From positions 868,001-932,000 of the forward strand of contig JAGMUV010000002.1 in the NCBI GenBank assembly GCA_020744425.1: a stretch of DNA of 64,000 nt, in the 5' to 3' direction. Of this stretch, positions 13,357-24,922 are shown piece by piece; the stretch's first letter is position 1, and every line of letters starts with the position of its first letter. The position numbers and the translations under genes are program-made. A model generated the notes under the pieces. It was given only the letters and a program-made list of their open reading frames with translations, was not told the DNA's origin and searched no databases. This DNA comes from Dactylonectria macrodidyma. Taxonomy: Eukaryota > Ascomycota > Sordariomycetes > Hypocreales > Nectriaceae.

Positions 13357-14090
13357 ATGCATGAGGAAGAGATTAACGGGTGGAGGTAGATTTGGGAGGA
13401 TTCGTCTATTGTGTTTTAGAGACGGCTAATGAGGGGACCCTGATTTTACGTTGTCATCATATCAAGACTTTATTAGAGCCATGAGGAGGATAGAACTATG
13501 GGCGGGTTGTGAAACAGGCGTCTGGGACTCGATAGTTTCAAGCATTTTAAATGATTGTATTTGATCTAAAGGGTTGTGCCTCAGTGATTTGCTCTTGATG
13601 CGCTTGTGAAATGATTGCTTTTAGGTCATAGTGAGTAGAGTTTGATTTTATTGCTGGTATACTCTCAAGACTAAAATCCCTCGATCTTTGACGAGGCTAT
13701 CATACATCGTTACGGCGCCTCCCGTATATGCCCCGTTCATGACAAACCCAGTGATTATTAATGCGACATTGAGATAGTCAACGTCACCAATATGCCACCC
13801 TCCCTTGGTAAGTTTCACTGAACACAACTCCGCTGTGTACCTAGATATTTACGAGATTCCCTTTTTCCTATCTGATGTCCATCCTCACTAACGTACTTAT
13901 CGCACACGTAGTCGTTCCCAACATTCTTGACGTGAAATCTTGGCCGCCAATACCCGAGTTAGTTTCGCCGGCACAAAATTTGAAACCCCGACCCTCGTAA
14001 ATCTCGTGCCCTCCAGTTCTTTATTTCCGCATTATCCTCGATAGTAGCCCGGAATTGTTGTCTTATTTTGTACATTTGCTTGCCCACTCT
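13357..14090. other. Convergent intergenic region ACC1/BOL3
   Basis: About 730 bases between the ends of two convergent genes, AT-rich compared with the coding flanks, presumably holding both 3' UTRs and polyadenylation sites. I see no coding frame or RNA gene in it. Confidence 0.6.
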
Positions 14091-14546
14091 TTAAGCATCC
14101 TCGGGAGGAACCTTGGTTCGGATCTGCACCCCGTGCCAGCTCTTGACGAGATCGCCCAACGCCGCATTCACCATGCGCTGCTGCTTGAGGATGGTTTGGC
14201 CACGGAACGCCGCCGAGGTGATGTCGATGGCGTACATACTACCGCAACCACCCGAGACGTCTTGGACGAGCAGCTGCGAGGGGGAAAGCTTCTCGGATAG
14301 CAGGTCGGCGATGGCGGCTTCGGCGGGGGACATGGAGGGGATCTCCTCGTCTATGGCGGCGGTGGCGGAGCGCAGGGTGCGGGAGGCAGAGAAGGCGCGG
14401 GCGAAGGACGGAGGCGGTTGGAGTGCCGTTGAGGCGACGAGCCGAGAGGACGGTGAGGATGCGGATGGGGTTGCGCGCAGGCCCATTGCGCGGGCAGGAG
14501 CAACGCGGGCGGTGCGCATGGCGGCGCGGCAGGCAGTGCATATCAT
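14091..14546 (-). CDS. BOL3: BolA-like protein 3, mitochondrial
   Basis: Intron-less, 151 aa. Mitochondrial BolA3 proteins act late in iron-sulfur cluster delivery, with Nfu1/Grx5, to [4Fe-4S] enzymes such as lipoate synthase and succinate dehydrogenase. Residues 1 to ~60 are Arg/Ala/Ser-rich without acidic residues and contain RAFSAS, typical of a cleaved matrix presequence. The BolA fold covers about 75-148: VQDVSGGCGSMYAIDI, then FRGQTILKQQRMVNAAL, then SWHGVQIRT. The two residues known in this family as metal ligands, Cys in GGCG (C101) and His in SWHGVQ (H138), are both present. It ends about 20 nt after the helix, as usual. Convergent with ACC1 and divergent from the bZIP gene. Confidence 0.9.
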   Translation of the reverse strand: MICTACRAAMRTARVAPARAMGLRATPSASSPSSRLVASTALQPPPSFARAFSASRTLRSATAAIDEEIPSMSPAEAAIADLLSEKLSPSQLLVQDVSGGCGSMYAIDITSAAFRGQTILKQQRMVNAALGDLVKSWHGVQIRTKVPPEDA

Positions 14547-15641
14547 CTTTGAGGTGGTGATCTACAATTGTAAAAAGCAATGGTGGTTGGTATGGAGGAC
14601 GAGGCTGTTGAGAGTCGAAACCAATTGCTGGGGTTGTCGGCAATGAAGACGCAGATGAAAGAGTGGAGTTGAGAAGCTGGAGAAGAAACTAAAGCGGGGC
14701 CATTACTTAATCAGGTAGCTCCCCTGTTAGCTGCCGAATGCGGAGGGACCTCTCTGTGGCCCGCGAGAAGCGCCCTCATGAGAGAACTTCAGGGTTCCAT
14801 CATGACTCCATAGAAGGGGAGGGAAGGAAAAGTGGGTGAGTGTTGGTAATTGGCGACATCGGATTAGCTGGCTGCTCTGGGCTTCCTTTTTCTGGTATTT
14901 CCCATTTGGGATTCTCCTGGGGGAACCGGTGGATAATGGCATCCATCCCGTGCTGAGGCTGAAGGCATGAATGCCTGCGGCGCCAGGAACAGACGCCGCA
15001 GGGAACAGCAATGCCCGTCATCGCAATCGGCAGAGTGATGATTGGCGTAAGAGTCGCGAACGACATGCCAAAATGCCCGTATACGGTTCCCAGTGGTTGA
15101 TGAGCTCACCTCGAACCGACTCCCCCAGCCGCGCCCCCACGTGGAGAGGCGCCCGTCTCCCACGCTCAGCGCAGGCATCCGCTGCTCAGGAGGGCAAGGC
15201 GACAGGGTTTGGAGACGAGGCGGCTTAGCTGTAGGGTCTCGCGGACAGGTCTCGCTTGGCTCGATCCGGCACCGCCTGCTTTAGCCTTTATGTAACTCAA
15301 CGGCCGGGATGAACCAGGGGGCGGGACGGCGGGATGGCGGGAGAGGCAACGAACGACGAGAAAGCATAAAACAAATAGACCTGCTCCCATTAGCCAGCTT
15401 ATCAGATCGTCTCCCAGCAAGACGAAATGACCCCGAGAGGCCTCGTTCCCGGGCACGGGTATATCATCCGTGCCCGTGGGCTCTGGTGGTTCGTTCGGGA
15501 GTTGTGCGAGTACACGCGGCGACTTTTTCCATTCAACTGGATCCATTAGCCAAAAGCCTATTTTTTCCTTAGATTATTTTCACAACTCGAAGGCCGTTGA
15601 GCAGGGCAGAGAGAGACTTGCGTCTACTTGGGTATTTCTAG
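14547..15641. other. Divergent promoter region BOL3 / bZIP gene
   Basis: About 1.1 kb between two divergently transcribed genes, so it should carry both promoters. GC-rich in the middle (about 14950-15480). Small open frames here lack recognisable domains. No TATA box or named operator could be assigned. Confidence 0.5.
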
Positions 15642-16852
15642 ATGCCCCGAAAGGTAAGCCGTCTCCTTGCCGTTTGGCCTTTCCGCCTCAGGTTCCACGG
15701 TCCAGGCCAACACTACATCCAAAGCTCGTCCCCCCCTCCTTACCTGATTCTCGTCAAAATCTCTTAGCGTTTCGCACTTTCTGACCTCTTGCTTTTGCAA
15801 CTTCACAGCATCGCACGCCGGAGTCTTTGGCTCTCAACCGCGAGAACCAGCGCCGCTCTCGCGCGCGTCACCGCGAGCTGCTGGAGGAGCTGCAGGGCCG
15901 CGTCCGGGACTACGAGCGCCGCGATGCCCAGGCCACGCTGGACATGCAGCGAGTTGCGCGCGAGGTGGCGGCCGAAAACGCAGCCCTGAAAGCCTTGCTT
16001 GCCAACAAGGGTGTTGCGTCGGAGGAGGTCGAGGCCCATCTGCAGGCGGCGAGGGCGACTGTCCAGGCTCAGGCGGCAGCTCCTCAAGCTTTGCCGCCGT
16101 TGAATGTGCGGGATGAGATGCCGGAGCGAAGAGACTTGATGGGGTCCGAGCCACCTCTTCGACAAGTATACTATGATCCGCGGTTGGATATGCCGCACCA
16201 ACAACAATCACGCACCTCTTCAATATCGTCCTCATCCATGACGGCGCCGCCTTTAGGACCGGCATCTATATCTACCTCTCTTTCGAGGCCTCTTTCGGCT
16301 TCCGCCTCGGCTTCGTCCCGAGCATCACCCATCGCCATCGCTCCCAAGCCCTTGATGCGCTTACACCCAACGTCACCGTCTTTAGCCGTCACTATTCCCC
16401 CGCTCAGCAGCGTCGTTCCTTCGCAACACCCGCCGCAGCTTATCGATGAGCGTTTGCAACTTCCACCAGTAAAATTTCAGAACTACTCTGGCAACCCGTC
16501 CCCGGCCATGGACCTGAGTCAGCCGGCCGGCATCTCCCACCCTCAACTTCAACAGAACTCAGCCGGGTTTTCACGCCCGGGACCCAACCAGAAGCCTGCA
16601 TGCTGTCTCAATCCTCAAACCGGAGAGTCTTCGGCTTGCCGGGTACTTCCGAACCCACAACAACCGGCTCAGGATTCTTCTGCACCTGAGTCAACAAATA
16701 AGATGCGTTGCGTAGAAGCTGCTGCCATCCTCGCTCGGCTTCGTGGTCATCCCGACGAACGCACTGCGTGGGCCGCGCTTGGCTGCTCTGATAACGAGGA
16801 CTGCGTAGTCCGAAAATCCGACCTGCTTCAGCTCATGGATGAGATGACATGA
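15642..16852 (+). CDS. bZIP transcription factor (short N-terminus, MPRK type)
   Basis: Predicted sequence-specific DNA-binding regulator, 351 aa. The first coding exon is only four codons (15642-15653, M-P-R-K); a 155-nt intron (15654-15808, GTAAGC...ACAG) follows, then exon 2 is 15809-16852. Splicing gives MPRKHRTPESLALNRENQRR, matching a known fungal bZIP family that begins directly with the basic region. The basic region is about residues 14-27 (NRENQRRSRARHRE). A short coiled zipper follows to about residue 65, then a long Ser/Pro/Gln-rich, probably disordered activation region. The C-terminus carries a conserved Cys-Val-Glu-Ala-Ala helix (near CVEAAAILARLRGHPDE) and a hydrophobic end (LLQLMDEMT). 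Without the mini-exon the protein would lose its start, so the intron is needed. Target genes are unknown. Confidence 0.88.
15654..15808 (+). other. Intron 1 of the bZIP gene
   Basis: 155-nt phase-0 intron directly after the fourth codon, GTAAGC...CACAG, with a pyrimidine-rich 3' end. It joins MPRK to HRTPESLALNREN. Confidence 0.85.
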
Positions 16853-16983
16853 TGCGTCTCCCATGAAGTTCGATGCGCAAATCTTAGAGTTCTATTGGGT
16901 TCTACAAACATTATTCATACTCGTGGCAACCATCCCTCGACTAATTCGGTATCTGAGGCAAGCGCAACTCTATGAGGATATAG

Positions 16984-18387
16984 TTACTGCGCCAAATTCC
17001 ATCTTTCCGAAATCCAGCGGAGGAGATAGACAAGCACCAGCAGAACCGGAACCTCGATCAATGGTCCAACAGTTGCGGCGAGAGCCTGATCACTTGCCGG
17101 CCCATACGTTGCAATCGCCACCGCAATGGCCAGCTCAAAGTTGTTGCTCGCAGCAGTGAAGCTCTGAGTTGTCGACAGCGGGTATCCAAACCCTGCATGG
17201 CGAGCCACTAGCAGCGTTGCGAAGAATATTGTAACGAAATACACGATCAGAGGTGCTGCGACTCGCACGACAGAGACCACCTGGTGCGCAACCTGGTGGC
17301 CTTGCGACGCGAATAGCACCAAGATGGTATACAGTAGCCCAATGAGCGACCAGGGAGAAACAACCCTGAGGAATACAAGCTCGTACCAGCTCGCCCCCAT
17401 CATCGCACGCAGTGAGAACCGCGTGATGACTGCAGCCCCTAACGGGATGCCGAGGAAGACGGCAACGCTTGTAGCAACCACCGAGTACGAGACGTCAGTG
17501 GCGCCCGTCTCTCCACTGATAACTCGGATGAATAAGACGGACATTGGCGCGTAAAGGGCCATTTGGAGGACGGAGTTGATAGCTACGAGAATCGCGCAAT
17601 ATTCGCTGTCACCGCCGGCGAGGCCGTTCCAAATCAGGACCTATTCGCGTTACGGGGTTCATCAGCTTCTTTTCTCTGTAGATAACAAGCATAGGTAATA
17701 CTCACCATAGCTATACATCTTGCGAGGCCGACGAGAATAAGGCCAATGCGGAGTTCAGGCTCATCAGGGAGAAAGGCCCAAGCCAGGCCAAGCTAATCTC
17801 CATCAATATGATTCGTCGCCGACATGTGTACCTTGGAACTCACCATTAAAAACGGCGCAATGATCCAGTTGATGAAGACACTGAACAAGATTTGTCTCCA
17901 AATCTCTCGTTGCGAGAGGATCTGGCGCAGGCATTCGTACCGAACCTTGCAAAGGATGGGGTACATCATGACCAGCAAACCCACAGCTAGAAAGGTGTGA
18001 GCCATAGTCTCAGCTCTGAATTCTCGCAGACTCTGGGTAAGGAATATTCATACCGATAGGAACCGAAACGCCAACGAACTTGCCCTTCTCCAGAGTCTCC
18101 CCGATCCCGTCGACAAAGTTGCCTAGGATGATGCCCACCGCCATAGCCAGAAAGATCCACACGGCGAGGAAGCGATCCAGCCAGCCGAGGGACTTGAATG
18201 CAGAGGTGTGCTTTGACTCGCTGTCATCTTCCCCTTGCAACGCCTGACTTTCCACGTCCACGCTGTGATTGTTTGTTCTTTCGGTTGCTTGTTCCTTTTC
18301 GGTCGTTTCGTTCGGAACGTCGAGGGGAGGGGCAGTTTCTTTCAACCCATTTTCCGTGTGAAGTCTCGTCGAAGCTTGCATGATCAT
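16984..18387 (-). CDS. ACR3: ACR3-family arsenite efflux transporter
   Basis: Plasma-membrane permease exporting As(III) (and often antimonite), conferring arsenical resistance. Exons on the minus strand: 18387-18054, 17986-17844, 17792-17706 and 17640-16984, with GT-AG introns of 67, 51 and 65 nt; product 406 aa (404 if the in-frame ATG at 18381 is used). About 70 hydrophilic N-terminal residues precede ~10 membrane spans. Family signatures: SVPIAVGLLVMMYP, FINWIIAPFLMLGLAWAFLP, the essential Cys in VGLARCIAMV (C185), IWNGLAGGDSEYCAILVAINS and ASNNFELAIAVAIA. No arsenate reductase or arsenite methyltransferase gene is adjacent, so it does not sit in an ars cluster here. Its end lies only 131 bases from the convergent bZIP gene. 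Confidence 0.95.
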
Positions 18388-19025
18388 GTCCGGATTCCTA
18401 TAAAGTTTAAACGGATTTGAAGGAGTAGCGGGTTGTATTGAGGTTGATGTGAAATATTGGATCGTTGGGGTTGTTCGAGGACGTCCGATGATCGGCGGTT
18501 TCGCGTTGGGAAGAGTAAGAATCTTTTCAAGGGTAACCCTCTCTCAAAAGACGAAATAATAAGAAGAAGACACAGAATTAAGTCCAGAAGCCTCACCTCA
18601 GGGCTTGTGATGGTTTCTTGATCGAACAGAAGCTTGGGATTGCAGAGGGGGAGGGCTCTTGTACATCGAGACTTGTTGCGTTCAGCCAATCATAGCCGGG
18701 GCATGACAGGTTCCCTCAATAAACTTGGGCGACCCACAACCAACTAACCCCCATGTGCTTGGCATTATCTGGACGACAAACAAAAAATGAGGGATAACAG
18801 GGACAGGAATTTGACTACTACAGTGGCGCTTAAGCTAAAAAGCGAAAGTCGCTGGACTTTTTGGACTCAATTGTTATAGGGTGATCTAGCGGGATCATCC
18901 GATTTTGGCACAGTGGCTGGCTAGTATGAGATAAATGACCACCTGATGGTGCATCTGAGAGACGACGTGGGACATAACGTTCTACTTCAATTGAAACCCG
19001 TTCACTTGGTGACTACCCAATGTAG

Positions 19026-19088
19026 GACCGCACCAATTTCTACATCAAGTCCAGCACAGATGGCAAGACACGGATGGAACTCGAATTT
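19026..19088 (+). pseudogene. Relic of a subtilase exon
   Basis: These ~63 bases match the first 63 bases of exon 2 of the downstream subtilase (22315-22377) with roughly 83% identity by eye, and read in the same frame as DRTNFYIKSSTDGKTRMELE against DRTDFYVKSSTDGKTRMEFD. The match starts right after a TGTAG, the position of the intron acceptor in the intact gene. Similarity stops abruptly after about 63 bases; neither the signal-peptide exon nor the catalytic domain is found nearby. It is best read as a fragment of an old duplicate of a subtilase gene. Confidence 0.7.
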
Positions 19089-21943
19089 GTGGTAACTCCT
19101 AAAGAAAGTCCCAACAGCCAGATCCAAGCCCACTCCATCTTTAGCAGTGAAAGTGTCTGCTAATTTAGAGGGCCGCACTCACTACTTTAAAGCATAGTAC
19201 ACACTAATATTGTCGGTCAATCGATCGATTTTAATCAGCGACATTTATCAGAAGAGAATACATACCAAGCTAACAAGAGGACTTGTTTATGGCGAACTTC
19301 AGAGCACCAAATCTACACGTGCTTGATTGTTAGTCATGAAGACAAGCTTGCTAATATGGGACATTGAGTTTCATCAGCGAAATGAAGTTTGTGTTTTACT
19401 CGTCCATGTCGATGAATGCTAATGATCTTGTTGACCCTATGGCACTCTTTAACCTGCTAAGCAAGTCCACGAAGAGTCTAGAGCCCGGTTACGCTCAATC
19501 AACTTTAGGCCCTGCATAGGAAACCGAATGTTCCATGCCGTGTATCATTTTGAGACGCCATAGGGTGTGCTGCAATTGACTGTAGCACATGATGATAACA
19601 TCCTCTGCCCGGCCAAAGGTTGAGTGGAATCGACCCAAAAACACAGGCAAACTACGTCCAGTTCCTCAAGAACCTATTTACGATCCTATAGAAGATGGTC
19701 GACCCGCTTGAAAGCGGGGAAGGGTTCGGAAAAGTCCCAACAGCACAACGGCTCTCAGCATACCGTAGGGGGTCCACCGAGATACTTTTCCAGCGAAGCA
19801 TGCGGTGTAATCGCAGATGCCCTTTAGTCATTATTTAATCAGCGGCTCGAAGGCATTTTTAAATCGCCGCTGCTGTACGGATTGGCCGTTACGGCGGTCA
19901 GTTGTGAAGGCGATGGTCGGGAATGCCGATTCTTGGTGATGCAAAGGATCGAGCGTGCAAGCACAGCCTGAGACACTCGCTGTTTCTCGCGTTTGTCGCC
20001 AAGATATTGTCAGCACTGCAGAAGGCCCAGTGCCGTTGGTGATGGACAGCGGCCAAAGCGTTATGCCCAATTTTGTCACATATTAAAATGGCTGTGGCTC
20101 GGCGGATCCTCTGAGCATCAGCCGTGACAAAAAGTGTATCGCCAACTGGCAACGACTAGGTAAGCAAAGAAGGCGCATGGATACAGAATGAGGCTCATCC
20201 CGTTGCCCATAACGATCCTTCATGTTTCTCAGCCGCGTGGGATATGTCGAGACCAGATCCCTGTGCCGTGGAGAGGGGACGCTTGTGCATGTGTACGGAA
20301 CACAGCCGAGGAAGAGTTGGCGCTGGAACTGGCGAGATGCGTCGATTGAATACTCGATACGAGAATATGCGGGCTGTTACATAGGCTCCTGCAGGCGTCG
20401 TGCAGATGTGGTGGTTTTTTTTTTTTGGGTCGAGTTTTACTCCGTGGGCGTTTTGTGAGCAAGTTTAATAGTCACGAACCTGGTCGAGTATATGAGACGA
20501 GATGAAGATGGGGAATCAGGATAGCCGCAACAAATAACCTTGCTCGGAATGTTTCCTTCAGGCTTGAACCGTGCTCTCCATACCAACTTGCAAGGGACCC
20601 TTGTCGAAACTCCAATGAGTTGGCTGTTGGGAATAAATGATGCTCGTCATCAGATGTCATGTGCATCCCAACTTAACCGATACAACTGGCGAGAGCCTCG
20701 GATTGATTGAGGGCTCGCTTTTAGCTGCAAAAGGCGACGATCCATTTGACGGCGATAATGGGTGGTTCAATCTCCGAGCCGTTCTTGGCCCACCTATCCG
20801 CAGGCCGAACACAAAAAGGCCTGCCGATAAACTTGTTTCACAGAGAACATTAGAGGTTTGCGGCGTGCCGACTTGGCCATGGCTAGCGGTGAGCAGTTGG
20901 TGGTGTTGTGTTGTGCCCACTGGGGGTTCTTTATCCCCAGCCATTGCCACCCATGGAACGTGGCAAGAAAATCTTTAAAAAGGCCGTTGATCGCCAATTG
21001 AAATGATTCCAGGGGGCTGTACTACGTGCCACTGAATAAATACGAGTAACCACCGCTGTGATGCGATTCACAAGCAAGACGTCTGATTAGGACTCGCGCA
21101 ACACTGCGCTCACGAGGGCGAGAGCGCCACGTTGGAGGAAGTTGTTAGCATGTCAAAGCCAACGAAGACACCTGCTAACAATTAGCGAACCTGCGCCCTA
21201 TCTTTAGCCATCGTGAGGGCTGTCAGGTAGCAATCACCAATGAATGTGCGCTGTACCTGCGCCCTGCTAGAGGCTCGCTGGGGTGGCTGCTGATGATCTG
21301 CTGCAAGCCGAAACCATGTCCCGGGCTGCCAAGCGCAAGCATTCTAGATCCCGGGATGTTTCACAAACCTCGCATTAGCCAGTCAGACGCGCAGTGACGG
21401 CATTTTTCTGGTGTCGCTTCTCCCCTCTTCACCCTAAATAAATCGTTATTCCTTGCAATGTTGAGCTGTTCGTTAGCCTATTGGCTATCCACTCGGGATG
21501 CGCGCCTTCCAAAGGAAGCTACTTGCTAGTGGGATCGTCAGGAGAGGATACTTTCCGGACCATGACATCTGTTGAACGGACTTGGCCGACATCGCCCAAG
21601 TTGATTGATGAGCGAGCGCAGACGCTGTTTTCCGTGTCTGTATCTCCCACGTTGGAAGAGAGAGAGGCCTGTTAATGCAGTGGCCGCCTCCTCTCCCCTT
21701 GCAATTTGCGATGCAGTGCCAACCAAAGGAGTACCTCAACCTCTCCTTGGCATGCCCACTCTCCCGCAGTGCTTCGGCTTGGCTGGATAGCTCCATCACG
21801 CTCGATGGATGGACAGACGCCCCCCTCCCCTTCTCTCGGCCTACCAACCGGACGATGGACGATGGATGACGCTGATGAGGGTCCATGCCTCCATCATCCA
21901 TGGGGTTGTGACCCATCTTGGCTCCGCCAGTGATCAACGTATG

Positions 21944-21949
21944 TATATA
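21944..21949 (+). promoter_or_regulatory. Possible TATA box of subtilase gene
   Basis: TATATA about 95 bases upstream of the subtilase start codon, followed by a pyrimidine-rich stretch (about 22003-22022) just before the ATG. The spacing suits a fungal core promoter; assignment is positional only. Confidence 0.35.
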
Positions 21950-22043
21950 GTGCTGGCGACCCGTTCCTGCCCGTTGGGCGAAGCAGCGAGTCTGTACTCG
22001 TTTACTTCTTCTTTCTCTACCTAGGTACCTAGTCTTTGTCATT

Positions 22044-24922
22044 ATGGTGCGTTTAAGCTTGGTTACGTCGCTCTTTGCGGCTGCCGTTGGCGCCGTGACT
22101 GTTGAGCAGATGGGTAGCAAGATCAAGAAGGGCCCAACTCGCCTTCCAGGCGCCTACATTTTCGAATTTGAGGACGAAACCGTAAGTTGTCTCCTAATTC
22201 ACGCTCTTTCATCCTCATTTATCCCAAATCATCCTCATTCATCTTAATTTACGCATATTCAACACCTATTAGTCTCAAGTTATGATATGGCTCGTCTAAC
22301 ACCGACTAAATTAGGATCGCACCGATTTCTATGTCAAATCCAGCACAGATGGCAAGACGCGAATGGAGTTCGACTTTGCGCTATTCAAAGGCATTTCCAT
22401 TCAATTCAATGACCATGAGCGAGCCGAAGAGCTGGCGTTGCAAATGTTAGAACTGCCTGCTGTCAGGGGAATGTGGCCCGTCAAAGTGTACAGTATTCCG
22501 GAGCCTCGCATTGACTGGCAAGGCACACCGGGGCGAGAGTATGCCACCTTGAAGAAGCGGTCGGCCTATGAGACAGCCAAAGACGTCTTCTCGCCGCATG
22601 TCATGACTCAGGCTGACAAGCTGCGAGAGGAGGGTTATACCGGTAAAGGCGTCAAGCTTGCCGTGATTGACAGCGGTGTAAGTGGACGGCACGGCCATCA
22701 AGACATATCCTGCGTACCTACTTTGACTTAACTGACACTTTATTCCTGTACAGGTTGACTATAAACATCCCGCTCTCGGTGGATGCTTTGGAGACGACTG
22801 CCTTGTCAGTTTCGGAACAGATTTCGTTGGCGATGACTACACTGGTTACAACGAGCCTGTCCCGGATGATGACCCCATGGACTGCCAGGGCCACGGAACC
22901 CACGTCGCCGGTATCATCGCCGCCCAGGACAACAGCATGGACTTCACCGGCGCCGCTCCCGGCGTCACGCTCGGCTCCTACCGCGTCTTCGGCTGCAACG
23001 GCGAGGCCGGAAACGACGTGCTGATCACCGCCTTCAACCGAGCGTACGAGGACGGCGCCGACATCATCACGGCGTCCATCGGCGGCCCCAGCGGCTGGTC
23101 CGGTGAGGCCTGGGCCGTGTCTGTCTCGCGCATCGTCGAGCGAGGAGTCCCATGTACCCTGGCGGCTGGCAACTCGGGCGACGTCGGCATGTTCTACGCC
23201 AGCACGGCGGCCAGCGGCAAGGGCGTCACGGGTGTCGCCTCGTTCGACAACTCCCAGACCGTTTCGATCCTCAACGTCTCCAGCTACACTGTCAACGGCT
23301 CTGCGAAGCACGAGTTTGGCTCCCAGGACGCTGTCCCCGCTGCCTGGGCCGGTGTGACGCTGCCGCTGTGGGCTGGTAACTACGACACCAATGTCACTGA
23401 TGACGGTTGTGATACATACCCCGACAGTACCCCTGATCTGAGCGGCTACATTGTTCTCATCCGCCGAGGAACTTGCACCTTCATCGAGAAGGCCAAACTC
23501 GCCGCGGCGGCTGGAGCGAAGTACATTATGGTATACAACAACGAGGCGGGTGTCATCCCCTACCAGGTGGACTCTGTCGAGGGCATCAAGGCCGCGGGTA
23601 TGGTAACCCCCGAACAGGGCGAGAAGTGGATCAACCTCCTCAAGGCGGGCTCCAAGGTCGTCGTCGCCATGTCGGACGGCTCAAACGGCAAGATCAGCGT
23701 CGAACAGGTGCCCAACGAGCTCACGGGAGGCGCCGTTAGTACCTTCACCTCGTGGGGCCCGACGTGGGAGATGGATACCAAGCCGCAATTCGGAGCCCCC
23801 GGAGGCGGCATCTTGTCCACTTACCCCCGCGATCTTGGCAACTATGCCGTCCTCTCTGGTACATCGATGGCGACGCCCCTACTAGCGGGCATCTTCGCCC
23901 TCATCTCCGAGGTCCGCGGAACGCTGGAGCCTGAACTCATCGAGAACCTGCTCTCGGCAAGCTCTAACCCGCAGCTGTTTCACGACGGCGCGGCCTACTA
24001 CAGCTTCCTCGCTCCCGTACCCCAGCAGGGCGCCGGCCTTGTCCAGGCCCACGACGCCGCCTATGCTAAGATCCTACTGAGTCCATCGAGTTTGTCCTTT
24101 AATGACACTGACAACTTTGTCGAGTCGCGCAACTTTACCCTCAAGAACACTTGCACCAAGGATGTCGAGTTTGACATCTCGCACGTCCCTGCTGGTACTG
24201 CGTATACGCTTGTTGAGAATTCAATCTATCCTGACTCGTTCCCGAATGAGTTTGCCAATGAACAAGCCACTATCAAGTTCAGTGAGAGTAAGGTCACCCT
24301 CAAGGGGGGCGAGAGCGTAACAATCGAGGTTCTCCCGACTCCTCCAAACGGACTGCAAGCGAAACGCCTGGCTGTCTGGTCCGGATACGTCGCCATCAAC
24401 GGCACAGATGGAAGCTCTCTATCCATCCCCTACCAGGGGCTCACAGGATCGCTCCACGACTCGACGGTGCTGGGCCCCGAAGACACCTGGATCAGTAGAT
24501 CCACCGACGACTTTCTGCTCCCCGTCCCCGAAAACACCACCTTTACGCTCCCCAAGCCGGGCACCGTCACGAGCTCAGACGTCAACTCAACAAGTAGCGT
24601 CCTCCCCACGTTAGTATGGTTCCTCGCTCTCGGCTCGTCCAAGCTGCGCGCCGACGTCGTCCCCATCCGGTCCAACCTGACGGGTGGGAGCTTCGAGGTG
24701 CCCAGCAACGGCAGCCTGGGCCAGGTCGCCGACTTCCCCGTGCTGTGGAACTCTATGGGCCAGAACTACGCCGCATGGGCTGGCGAGCTCGGGGACGGCA
24801 GCTACGCGCCCGCTGGTATGTACAAGATTGTGTACCGGGCGCTGAGGATCTTTGGAGACGAGAAGAAGACGGCCGATTGGGACAAGTCCGAGTCGCCCGC
24901 GTTTGGCATCAAGTACGTCTAG
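22044..24922 (+). CDS. Secreted subtilisin-like serine protease (S8) with PA domain
   Basis: Extracellular endopeptidase of the large, PA-containing subtilase type (minor extracellular protease Vpr-like). Exons 22044-22181, 22315-22677 and 22754-24922; introns of 133 and 76 nt; 889 aa. Residues 1-17 form a signal peptide (MVRLSLVTSLFAAAVGAV). An inhibitor-like propeptide follows (to about 150; DRTDFYVKSSTDGKTR). Catalytic triad: D165 in AVIDSGVD, H214 in GHGTHVAG, S538 in SGTSMATP, with oxyanion Asn in AAGNSGD. Between His and Ser lies a PA insert (RRGTCTFIEKAKLAAAAGA). After ~600 comes a beta-rich Fn3-like C-terminal region. All key residues are present, so the enzyme should be active. Likely role: nutrient acquisition or host/insect protein degradation (inference). 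A short relic of a related exon lies 3 kb upstream. Confidence 0.95.
22182..22314 (+). other. Subtilase intron 1
   Basis: 133 nt, phase 0, GTAAGT...TTAG with a TCTAAC branch box. It contains several short ATCCTCATT-like direct repeats. It joins FEFEDET to DRTDFYVKS. Confidence 0.85.
22678..22753 (+). other. Subtilase intron 2
   Basis: 76 nt, phase 0, GTAAGT...ACAG. It splits the active-site Asp motif after AVIDSG and before VDYKHPAL. Confidence 0.85.

Larger units (their letters stand above)
18388..22043. other. Gene-poor, AT-rich stretch with subtilase exon relic
   Basis: About 3.65 kb between ACR3 (start at its left edge) and the subtilase gene. It holds the ACR3 promoter at the left, a short degenerate copy of subtilase exon 2 at 19026-19088, a run of 12 T at 20415-20426, and the subtilase promoter at the right. 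Other short open frames look spurious. AT content and frequent TA steps in 18.7-19.6 kb are consistent with decayed duplicated DNA, but I cannot trace more of the copy. Confidence 0.55.

Noticed and set aside
20415..20426. T-run as a transcription terminator
   Set aside because: Pol III-type T-runs need an adjacent RNA gene; none is seen here, so it is treated as a simple homopolymer.
21485..22126. 213-codon minus-strand open frame over the subtilase promoter and exon 1
   Set aside because: It overlaps the real signal-peptide exon in antisense, lacks a domain, and has mixed composition.
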